Below, piece by piece: positions 1 through 5,521 of a stretch of 5,523 nt of DNA. Origin of the DNA: a bacterium UBP17_UBA6191 (GTDB lineage Bacteria > Muiribacteriota > UBA6191); NCBI GenBank assembly GCA_002422125.1, contig DITF01000191.1, positions 1 through 5,523 on the forward strand, read 5' to 3'. Below the pieces are notes generated by a model. The model was not told the DNA's origin. It worked only from the letters and a program-made list of their open reading frames with translations, and made no database searches. Position 1 is the stretch's first letter, and each line of letters starts with the position of its first letter. Position numbers and translations under genes: made by a program.

Positions 1-398
1 AGGTTGTAATGGCGAATTCCGTAGTTGGCCAGCTCGCTCATAACAAAAACCATCAGTTCTTTATCGGTGAAGCTGCCAGAAAATGGTTTTTCCGGTGTGG
101 CCTGATCCTGAAACACTTCCACAAGAGCAGTCTGTTTTTGGACAAAAGAATCATAGGCATCTGAGTCAAAAGCCACCTCGGGGATTTCGAGGGCTTCGGC
201 TGAGTGAAGTGGGGACAATATAAGCGAGGATACTGTTCTGGTCAGGCCTGGATAGCGTTTGTACCAGAATCCTGGATCTTCCTGATACTCAAGATAAAGC
301 CAAAAAAAAGCCCCTGCCACAACCATCAGGCCGGCAAACCAGACAGCCACAATTGTGGCAAGACATCCCATACAACCTAAGGTATTTTTTTTGGACAT
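1..398 (-). CDS. Membrane-anchored protein of unknown function, C-terminus cut by window edge
   Basis: I do not recognise this gene. The frame is open from the ATG to the window edge, giving about 132 residues. It begins MSKKNTLGCMGCLATIVAVW and has one strong hydrophobic segment at roughly residues 10-36, followed by an acidic, probably extracytoplasmic domain with many Asp and Glu residues. A CxxC pair sits just before the membrane segment. The start at 398 is preceded by GGGGG with 6-nt spacing. An in-frame ATG at 404 would overlap the tsaB stop as ATGA and add two residues. Either start implies translation coupled to tsaB. The segment is not a lipobox, since the Cys residues precede the hydrophobic stretch. 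Function is unknown and the full length lies outside the window. Confidence 0.7.
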   Translation of the reverse strand, partial: MSKKNTLGCMGCLATIVAVWFAGLMVVAGAFFWLYLEYQEDPGFWYKRYPGLTRTVSSLILSPLHSAEALEIPEVAFDSDAYDSFVQKQTALVEVFQDQATPEKPFSGSFTDKELMVFVMSELANYGIRHYN

Positions 399-400
399 AC

Positions 401-994
401 TCATCCCCCGCAATGCTCACGGTTGATTTCGGCATAGGACTTCTTCAGATATAGAGGTTTTACCTCGTTAGTCAAAAGTTCTTGATTAATTAGCTCCTCA
501 AGATCACGGGCTTTGCCGGGAGACAAATCTATAAAATGGGGCTTTTTGAATCTTAAGTCCCCATAATAGAGACAAACGGCAGATTCAGATTCTGGCACAG
601 GCCCAACCTGCATATCCCATGTTCCTTGTTTGCGACGGGCCTTAAAATAGTCTCCCTGAAAGGCATTTAATAAACACAGCTCATTCTCAATCGGCTTACC
701 ATATAGAACCTGCATCCAGTCAAAGGAGGTGAAAGACTGAAGTTTGGCACCAAAAAGTGACATCGTGCCCGCAATTACAGAGCCCGTCTTAATACCTGTA
801 AAAGATCCGGGTCCACGATTAAATGCCACCATCTCCAGTTGAGATGGATGTATCTGTGCTCGTTCCCAAAGAATCTGAAGACAGCCCTCAATCTCATCTA
901 CACCAATATCAAGGTCCTCAGAAGTAAAGACCCGCTCCCCAGCTCTAAGCCAGAAAACGGGTTTTTTTGCCAGTGTATCCAATATCAGAATCAC
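401..994 (-). CDS. tsaB: TsaB, tRNA N6-threonylcarbamoyladenosine (t6A) biosynthesis protein
   Basis: TsaB is the inactive ASKHA-fold partner that forms the TsaB-TsaD-TsaE complex, which moves threonylcarbamoyl from TC-AMP to A37 of ANN-decoding tRNAs in the cytoplasm. The hallmark is visible: FNRGPGSFTGIKTG at residues 58-71, matching the family GPGSFTG(I/L)R signature. An N-terminal MILILDT strand matches the usual ILAIDTS. The C-terminal VKPLYLKKSYAEIN (178-191) matches the family's end motif P-x-YLR. At 197 residues it is shorter than the usual 220-230, and the region around residues 8-45 lacks the common R-x-HS segment, so it is a divergent member. The start is GTG, 3 nt after the stop of the preceding small ORF and without a good ribosome-binding site, so coupled translation is likely. 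The identification is firm; a full TsaD-like enzyme is excluded by the length and lack of the metal-binding histidines. Confidence 0.9.
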   Translation of the reverse strand: MILILDTLAKKPVFWLRAGERVFTSEDLDIGVDEIEGCLQILWERAQIHPSQLEMVAFNRGPGSFTGIKTGSVIAGTMSLFGAKLQSFTSFDWMQVLYGKPIENELCLLNAFQGDYFKARRKQGTWDMQVGPVPESESAVCLYYGDLRFKKPHFIDLSPGKARDLEELINQELLTNEVKPLYLKKSYAEINREHCGG

Positions 995-997
995 GGT

Positions 998-1168
998 TTA
1001 TACCGCTGGGTTTTCCTGACGAATCTCATCACGAATCTGCTTTAGTTCAGCCTGGGATAATCCAAAAGCACGATTGATAAATTCCAGATAATTTTCCTGA
1101 CGCATGGTAGGCTTGGTACAAAGTTTTAAACCCTGTTTCAAGACATACTTGCGATCATCCTGACTCAT
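998..1168 (-). CDS. Small 56-aa protein of unknown function between EcsC-like gene and tsaB
   Basis: This small ORF starts MSQDDRKYVLKQGLKLCTKP and ends with a charged segment containing LSQAELKQIRDEIRQENPAV. It is 56 residues, soluble, predicted mostly helical, with no membrane segment and one cysteine. It fills the gap between the EcsC-like gene and tsaB, ending 3 nt before the tsaB GTG, which supports its being translated. AAGG lies only 2 nt from the ATG, too close for an ideal ribosome-binding site. The same frame is open upstream for 13 codons back to the TAA that ends the EcsC-like gene, without any ATG, GTG or TTG. It could therefore start at a rare codon upstream, or be a detached C-terminal tail of the preceding gene. 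No family recognised. Confidence 0.55.
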   Translation of the reverse strand: MSQDDRKYVLKQGLKLCTKPTMRQENYLEFINRAFGLSQAELKQIRDEIRQENPAV

Positions 1169-1207
1169 GGCCTTAATGTCTTTGATAGCTATAGGCGTGA
1201 CTTCTTT

Positions 1208-2038
1208 TTATACCAAATCCTCACGGAAACCGCGTTTGATTTCCTCAGAATAACCGTACATTTCCATCATTTCATCAAGCATTTCCATGCCTGTTTGCAT
1301 CTGTTCGCCCATTTTTGCCAGATTGATCATCATCTGGACGGTAGCCCTTTGGGTAATATCTAGATTCACTGCACCCTGTCCATGTTTTCTCATGAACTCC
1401 TGCTTATTGTGAAAATATTCTATGCCCAGCTTTCCAGCCTGCCGGGTTCCCAAAAAATTTACTCCTCCACTAAGAGCAATCCCTAGGCCTGGGATCAAGG
1501 CAAAGAGTTTTTTTCTGAAAAATCTCAGACCAAGCTGAACCCCGGTGCGAATTAAAACCTTGCGCGCCAGAACATCCACCTGCCGCTTTTGCAAATCCTG
1601 AATCGTTTCTCTGGCAAATGAGGGCTCTTTAGAATCACGAGCCATGAACAGTAAAAGATGAATCACATCTTTTTTTCTTTGCTCCAGTTCCCCATCCGGC
1701 TCAAACAAAAAAGAGAACTTCAAAAACATTCCCATTTCTTCGCGAAGGGTAAAACAAAAGTCCCCAGCCAATGAGGCCACCATAACACCCCAGCCAAATC
1801 CAGGGATTAAGTCTGGTAAAGCCGCACTGCCACCAATGACTGCCGTGCGAGTCGATGCATCCTTGATCACTTCATGAGACAGGGCCATCTCGTTCAGATT
1901 GGGAAATTTTTCCCTTAATTTGCCGACTTCCCGGCCAGTATCCTCAATGGTATCAAAGACCTTAAGAAATACATCTTCAACCCGCTTCTCAAGTTCTTTC
2001 TCAATCTCGTCCCAGGGAATTTTAAATCGATTCAGCAT
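1208..2038 (-). CDS. EcsC-like family protein
   Basis: The 276-residue product resembles EcsC-type proteins. Its two glycine-rich hydrophobic blocks fit that pattern: GGSAALPDLIPGFGWGVMVA (69-88), running on into a D-x-x-F-x-L-R-E-E segment, and LIPGLGIALSGGVNFLGTRQ (181-200), followed by an A-x-K-x-x-x-x-Y-F stretch. The first 50 residues are highly charged and helical. The C-terminal helix at 236-260 holds nine methionines in 25 residues. The EcsC family is poorly understood; Bacillus EcsC is encoded beside an ABC transporter, which is absent here. Membrane association through the two blocks is an inference. The start has AGGTGG at 2043-2048, 4 nt before the ATG, and the gene begins 13 nt after the response regulator stop, so they are probably cotranscribed. 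The family call rests on pattern recall; a DUF697-like protein is the main alternative. Confidence 0.6.
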   Translation of the reverse strand: MLNRFKIPWDEIEKELEKRVEDVFLKVFDTIEDTGREVGKLREKFPNLNEMALSHEVIKDASTRTAVIGGSAALPDLIPGFGWGVMVASLAGDFCFTLREEMGMFLKFSFLFEPDGELEQRKKDVIHLLLFMARDSKEPSFARETIQDLQKRQVDVLARKVLIRTGVQLGLRFFRKKLFALIPGLGIALSGGVNFLGTRQAGKLGIEYFHNKQEFMRKHGQGAVNLDITQRATVQMMINLAKMGEQMQTGMEMLDEMMEMYGYSEEIKRGFREDLV

Positions 2039-2042
2039 AAGT

Positions 2043-2048
2043 CCACCT
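2043..2048 (-). promoter_or_regulatory. Ribosome-binding site of the EcsC-like gene
   Basis: AGGTGG lies 4 nt upstream of the ATG at 2038, between the response regulator stop and that ATG. It supports this start and independent initiation within the operon. Confidence 0.55.
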
Positions 2049-2051
2049 ACT

Positions 2052-2693
2052 TCAAGCCAGAGAATAACAGGTTTGCAATAGTTCCGTCTGATTTTTCACA
2101 TTAACCTTTTTTAAAATCCGGCTCATATGATTTTTGTGGGTATTGCGCTTAATGTTCATAGCATCAATGATTTCATCTGTGCTCATGCCCTTGTAAAGGA
2201 GAGCCACCACTTCAAACTCCCTCTCTGTAAGCTGAAATTTATCTTGCACGCCTTTGGATAGTACCTTGCGTTTGCGACCAGCCGAGGCTGTGTTCATAAC
2301 ATCAGCCGTCTTCTGATAACGAATCAAAACTTCCAGGACCCGCTTTAGATCGGCTGCTGAAAAAGGCTTTTTCAAAAAGTCTACAAACCCCTCTCTTAAA
2401 GCCTCGTCCCGAAACCCCTCTCTTTCAAACCCAGTTAAAAGAAGTACAGGTATGCGGCTCAATAGGGAATCCTTGCGCAATGCTCTTAAAATCTCGATTC
2501 CATCAAGGCCCGGAAGCTGATAATCAACGATCACAACATTGGGCCTGATGCGTTTTACATCTTTTAAGCCCTGTGTACCGTCTGCACAGTCATATACCTC
2601 GTAACCCAAAGAAGCCAAAGACAGTTTAAGGCTGTGTCTTACCGAATCGTCATCCTCAATTAACACTACTAGGGGTTTATCTTCAATATCCAT
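2052..2693 (-). CDS. Response regulator, REC receiver plus LuxR/GerE-type HTH
   Basis: A 213-residue two-domain response regulator of the NarL/FixJ type, acting in the cytoplasm as a phosphorylation-controlled DNA-binding protein. The receiver domain (about 7-125) has the acidic pocket E13-D14-D15, the phosphoacceptor D57 in VVIVDYQLPGLDG, the switch threonine T87 in LLLTG, and the conserved K109 before P110. After a linker rich in basic residues (130-150) comes an HTH domain (about 154-210) with LTEREFEVVALLYKGMSTDE, then a recognition-helix region including NTHKNHMSRILKK. All key REC residues are present, so it should be phosphorylatable. No histidine kinase is encoded in the window, making it an orphan here. 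Its ATG overlaps the preceding stop as TAATG, with GGAGG 9 nt upstream. Targets are unknown. Confidence 0.93.
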   Translation of the reverse strand: MDIEDKPLVVLIEDDDSVRHSLKLSLASLGYEVYDCADGTQGLKDVKRIRPNVVIVDYQLPGLDGIEILRALRKDSLLSRIPVLLLTGFEREGFRDEALREGFVDFLKKPFSAADLKRVLEVLIRYQKTADVMNTASAGRKRKVLSKGVQDKFQLTEREFEVVALLYKGMSTDEIIDAMNIKRNTHKNHMSRILKKVNVKNQTELLQTCYSLA

Positions 2694-3142
2694 TAATGCA
2701 AACCTCCGTAAGGCACAGTCTTTGGATCCATAAGTATCAGATAATCATATATTTCCGGGTGTAGCTCCATCACCATACTCAAAAAGTCCTCTGGTTCATG
2801 AAGCTGGGTCGCCATATCACTGAATGCCTGCAACAAGGCATCGACCATCAGAGGAGATACTAAACCACAAATCTGTAAGCGAATCAGGTTTCTAGCCGTC
2901 TCGCTACCCACCAGACTTTCTTCCTCAAGACTTAGATTTCTAAGCGATTCTCTGGCGCTATATGTCTCTGGCCAACTGCCCTGAGTCAGAAGATTCTGAA
3001 GCATCAAAAGAGTTTCCTCAATTTCTACGTCACTGAGATTTCTTGAGCGCAGCAGTTTAACAAAATCGTCCACCTTACATCCCGCAATCAGAACCTCTGT
3101 GACAAATAAATCCAGCACTTCCAAAAATGGTTGAATATCCAT
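2693..3142 (-). CDS. Smg/DUF494-like protein
   Basis: The 149-residue, acidic, all-helical product resembles the Smg (DUF494) family, whose members are about 155-160 residues. Matching features are an N-terminal helix FLEVLDLFVTEVL, a D-x-E-I-E-E-T-L-x-x-L-Q-N-L segment (38-52) like the family's ERDIEKALDWL pattern, and a central R-x-L-S-x-E-E-x-x-x-x-G-x-E-A-R-N-like stretch at 68-85 followed by L-x-x-x-G-L-V (88-96). Smg has no well-defined biochemical role. In E. coli it lies near dprA, a topA fragment and tsaC. The start is fixed by an in-frame TAA just upstream. There is no ribosome-binding site, but a promoter is placed to give a leaderless transcript. The stop overlaps the response regulator start by one base. 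The family call is from memory of the pattern and not proven. Confidence 0.65.
   Translation of the reverse strand: MDIQPFLEVLDLFVTEVLIAGCKVDDFVKLLRSRNLSDVEIEETLLMLQNLLTQGSWPETYSARESLRNLSLEEESLVGSETARNLIRLQICGLVSPLMVDALLQAFSDMATQLHEPEDFLSMVMELHPEIYDYLILMDPKTVPYGGLH
2703..2707 (-). promoter_or_regulatory. Ribosome-binding site of the response regulator
   Basis: GGAGG lies 9 nt before the ATG at 2693, inside the last codons of the Smg-like gene. It is the strongest ribosome-binding site in the window and confirms the TAATG junction as a real start. Confidence 0.7.
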
Positions 3143-3148
3143 GCTCTG

Positions 3149-3177
3149 ATTTTAGGCCGAGTTGTTCTGATAATCAA
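3149..3177 (-). promoter_or_regulatory. Sigma70-type promoter for the Smg-like/tsaB operon, predicted leaderless
   Basis: On the minus strand TTGATT (3177-3172, four of six consensus positions) is followed by exactly 17 nt and then TAAAAT (3154-3149, five of six). It lies in the 49-bp gap between the GspG-like gene and the Smg-like gene. Only six bases separate the -10 box from the ATG at 3142, so the expected start of transcription is the A of that ATG. The absence of a ribosome-binding site before this ATG agrees with a leaderless message. A partly paired hairpin at 3176-3200 touches the -35 box and might be an operator, which is speculative. Confidence 0.55.
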
Positions 3178-3191
3178 GCATGAATCCATAC

Positions 3192-3788
3192 TCAGTGCTT
3201 AGGAGGAGGATGGACTGGAAAAACATTTAAGATGATTTTTGCTTTCCAATCATCTGGAGTACCCGAAATACCGTCAAATCCATAAAGCTTGGGCAGAAAA
3301 CAAAGAGCCTTGCCTTCACGAATCGCAAAATGGGAAGAATCAAGACCTAAACCCTCTGGCAAGTTCTCAAAATCCCAGTGGGGTTTAGCCATAGCTTTTT
3401 GAATCCATTGGGTTTGTTTCTCAGAACATCCCATAAGAAGCACTGGATACAATCGATCATCACTGGTATGAAACTTAGCATCCGCACCAGCGGATCGTAA
3501 AAGGTGGGCATAACCATCAAGGTAGAAGCTTCGTCCCCAGCCATCTTTAGGAATATCCGCCGGTAATTCCGACGGATAAACTCCAGCCTGGGTTTGCAAG
3601 GATTGTAACCGGCCTAAATACAAAGAAGCCTGTTTGTCACAGATAGAATCTCCCTGCAAAAGCAGTAATCTATTTTTGATAAACCCCGTCAATAGCATTA
3701 GTCCCACTACTACAAGCAGGGTTCTTTGCAACATTTTGTGGTCCAAGCGCTTTAGTGTATTCTCCATGGTGCCAATTGTACAAACCAT
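3192..3788 (-). CDS. Membrane-anchored protein with GspG/pseudopilin-like C-terminal motifs
   Basis: The 198-residue product has one membrane segment, LLVVVGLMLLTGFI (24-37), after a basic N-terminus, then a periplasmic-looking domain. KDGWGRSFYLDG (81-92) followed by SAGADAKFHTSDDRL (99-113) closely matches the PWG...SxGxDGxxGTxDD pattern of the calcium-binding end of GspG major pseudopilins. A second similar motif, GFDGISGTPDD (170-180), lies near the C-terminus. It lacks a prepilin peptidase site (G before F-T-L-I-E), so it may be a signal-anchored relative and not a true pseudopilin. Three possible starts exist: ATG at 3788, at 3767 (residue 8), and at 3734 (residue 19), none with a strong ribosome-binding site; the last has GGA 7 nt upstream and would begin directly at the membrane segment. 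Substrate and partners are unknown. Confidence 0.6.
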   Translation of the reverse strand: MVCTIGTMENTLKRLDHKMLQRTLLVVVGLMLLTGFIKNRLLLLQGDSICDKQASLYLGRLQSLQTQAGVYPSELPADIPKDGWGRSFYLDGYAHLLRSAGADAKFHTSDDRLYPVLLMGCSEKQTQWIQKAMAKPHWDFENLPEGLGLDSSHFAIREGKALCFLPKLYGFDGISGTPDDWKAKIILNVFPVHPPPKH

Positions 3789-3843
3789 TCTACAGGAATG
3801 CGACTTATCCTGTGGGGGCTGATGCGAAAATAGGCCACGGACT

Positions 3844-4026
3844 TCATTTTTTTTCCGAAACGGTTACGACTTCTGCTTGCCTGATTTGTTCCTGTTTTTG
3901 ATGGATGGACAGAACTTTGCGACGGGTCTTGTCTCGTTCTTCCTGCATGATGCGGCTTGTGGACATCAGGGAAATCAAAATGGCGACAATCCCAATTGCT
4001 ACATATCCGAGTATACTTTGTTTCAT
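3844..4026 (-). CDS. Small 60-aa single-membrane-segment protein of unknown function
   Basis: The product starts MKQSILGYVAIGIVAILISL, giving a membrane segment at about residues 5-21, followed by a charged, probably coiled helix rich in Arg, Lys, Glu and Gln (about 25-52). This frame, and not the overlapping longer ones, has a sensible protein composition. It lies 28 nt after the phospholipase D-like gene and about 55 nt before the GspG-like gene, so it may be an assembly or accessory partner of either, which is inference. Its ATG sits in the loop of a perfect inverted repeat and has no clear ribosome-binding site. Its last codons GAA AAA AAA TGA run through eight A residues, a possible slippage or sequencing-error site. 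Confidence 0.6.
   Translation of the reverse strand: MKQSILGYVAIGIVAILISLMSTSRIMQEERDKTRRKVLSIHQKQEQIRQAEVVTVSEKK
3847..3854 (-). repeat. Eight-A homopolymer at the end of the 60-aa gene
   Basis: Minus-strand A8 directly precedes the TGA stop. Losing one A would join the 60-aa frame to the frame of the GspG-like gene, which stays open from here to its ATG. Gaining one A would extend the small protein by about 31 residues instead. Confidence 0.8.
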
Positions 4027-4036
4027 ACAAAGTATA
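4012..4036. repeat. Perfect 10-bp inverted repeat with the start codon in its loop
   Basis: TATACTTTGT and its exact complement ACAAAGTATA flank the five bases TTCAT, which read ATGAA on the minus strand and contain the start codon of the 60-aa gene. The arms are AT-rich and contain the -10-like hexamer TATACT on the minus strand. It could be a protein-binding operator, or in RNA a hairpin displaying the start codon. Confidence 0.75.
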
Positions 4037-4054
4037 ACGGCAAAACCTGGGTGC

Positions 4055-5521
4055 TCAGTTTACGAATCTGTTTAGGATTTCTTCACGACATTTCTGCCAT
4101 AGTCCAGGTAAAACCTTTTCCTGACAAGAGTCCTGAGCCACAAAAGCCTTAAGAATCTGTGGTTTGAGGATCTCCTCCGCCATCTGAAAGAGAGCCGAGT
4201 CTGCATGGGCCTGATAATATAAATCCAGAATGCCCTGATTCTTATCTTCTAGTAGCACAAGGAATTGTTTGGGGACCTTCTTAAAGCGACAAATAGAGGT
4301 ATCCGCCCAATCCTGACAAGAAACTGGAGATAGTGTTTTTTGATTCTCCAAAAAGATCGTCGGCCTGAGATCCACAAAACAGTTGCGGCATAACACTTGA
4401 ACCTCACGGCCTGGGTAGACGGCTAAAATTTCGGAATCCACCAATTTGGTTGCGGTGGGTTGAACTAATGGATGTTTTGAACCAACAAACAAATCCTTGG
4501 CCCCGGCATCCAAAAAGTTTTGGGCCACCTTTTTTGATCTAAGAATCCAGATGTTTTCATCATTTTTTCTAAAGGCCGATTGACTCCAGTTAGCCGAACC
4601 CGTGATTACGGTTTTTCTATCCAAAATCGCCAGTTTATGATGCATCAAACCTTTTTTCCCATCTACCCTAAAGGCAATGTTATTAAGATTTAACCAATCC
4701 CTAAGAGGAATCTTAGACAACCCGCCACTCTCAACCTTGACTCCAGCCGCCATATCGTCCAAAAGAACTTCTACAGAAATCCCAGCCTCTTGTTTAGCTT
4801 TAAGAATCTGTAATATCTCTGGATCCGTAAGCGAAAACATGGCCCCAAGAATCTCGCTTTTAGCCTCATATAAAGCCTGTTTCAGTCTAAAAAAACAAAC
4901 TGGATTGGGAGCAAGACATAAAGAAATTTCGGTGCCAGCGATATGCAGTGGTTTAGGTGCTTGGCGGCTTTTATCCTGCCTTTTAACACCTCCATCCAAG
5001 AGGTGTTGCAGTTCTTGATTGACTAGGGCATACACAGATTTATCTCGCAACATCATGACATGATTCTGAGACCGAATCAGTCCATGAGAAGTAGCATTCA
5101 TGGAGCCACTGAATACAAAATCCGGGCTGACACTGACCAGTTTATTATGTGACTTGCCCGAGCCTTTGCCTAACAAACGATCGGTGACTACCAAAACCCC
5201 GCTCTCAGTCAGAAGCTCAACTGCCTCCCAGGGGGCATAATCTCTGTCTGAGGCCTGTGTCACTTTTTTTATATTGTCCTGTTCCAATAAAACGGCTACT
5301 TCACATCCTCTTTGTTTAGAAGCCACCAGGGCCTGAACCAAAGGACGATAAGTTAGCTCATAAAATCCGGCCCTAATCTGGCAGGTTTCACCTGCTCCTT
5401 CTTTAATGGCCTGCAAGAGGGGTAAATCCAGACCCTGACTAAATGGTGGGGCATTAAAACGAAACTCAATGTCCAAGCCAAAAATTAGCGGAATCTGCAA
5501 TAAAAAGAGGTAAAAGTACAT
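4055..5521 (-). CDS. Exported phospholipase D-family (HKD) protein
   Basis: The 488-residue product starts MYFYLFLLQIPLIFGLD, a hydrophobic signal-peptide-like segment, so it is probably exported. It carries two HKD motifs of the phospholipase D/nuclease superfamily, whose members cleave phosphodiesters through a histidine intermediate. The first is SHNKLVSVSPD (H125, K127) with GSMN at 139-142. The second is MHHKLAILD (H294, K296, D301) with GSAN at 308-311 and an E322-N323 after it. In the first motif the Asp position is Ser132. A C-terminal region after about 370 has CRNC at 378-381 and further cysteines at 402 and 411, unlike a minimal HKD enzyme. The start lies 2 nt from the window edge, the n-region has no basic residue, and the context TAATG may mark overlap with an upstream gene; a start further upstream cannot be excluded. 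Lipid versus nucleic acid substrate cannot be told. Confidence 0.85.
   Translation of the reverse strand: MYFYLFLLQIPLIFGLDIEFRFNAPPFSQGLDLPLLQAIKEGAGETCQIRAGFYELTYRPLVQALVASKQRGCEVAVLLEQDNIKKVTQASDRDYAPWEAVELLTESGVLVVTDRLLGKGSGKSHNKLVSVSPDFVFSGSMNATSHGLIRSQNHVMMLRDKSVYALVNQELQHLLDGGVKRQDKSRQAPKPLHIAGTEISLCLAPNPVCFFRLKQALYEAKSEILGAMFSLTDPEILQILKAKQEAGISVEVLLDDMAAGVKVESGGLSKIPLRDWLNLNNIAFRVDGKKGLMHHKLAILDRKTVITGSANWSQSAFRKNDENIWILRSKKVAQNFLDAGAKDLFVGSKHPLVQPTATKLVDSEILAVYPGREVQVLCRNCFVDLRPTIFLENQKTLSPVSCQDWADTSICRFKKVPKQFLVLLEDKNQGILDLYYQAHADSALFQMAEEILKPQILKAFVAQDSCQEKVLPGLWQKCREEILNRFVN

Noticed and set aside
356..371. Cys pair near the N-terminus of the left-edge protein as a lipoprotein signal
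   Set aside because: The cysteines come before the hydrophobic segment, not after it, so the lipobox order is wrong.
3176..3200. Hairpin at the end of the GspG-like gene as a terminator
   Set aside because: The arms pair for eight bases with one bulge, but there is no U-run after it on the minus strand and the stem is AT-rich. At most it is an operator beside the promoter.
3201..3212. Plus-strand AGGAGGAGG next to an ATG
   Set aside because: It is the complement of three CCT proline codons and the frame that follows stops after six codons.
3786..3791. TAGAAT as a -10 box for the GspG-like gene
   Set aside because: No -35-like hexamer lies at 16-18 nt upstream, and it overlaps the first ATG, so support is too weak.
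3752..4030. Minus-strand 92-codon frame overlapping the 60-aa gene
   Set aside because: Its first half has an implausible mix rich in His, Arg, Ser and Pro, while the overlapping 60-aa frame has a clean membrane segment and helix. Only its last 31 codons could matter, as a slippage extension or an ATGA-coupled peptide, and neither is supported enough to annotate.
4677..5018. Plus-strand open frame of 113 codons inside the phospholipase D-like gene
   Set aside because: It lies entirely opposite a convincing HKD protein, has no ribosome-binding site and shows no recognisable motif.
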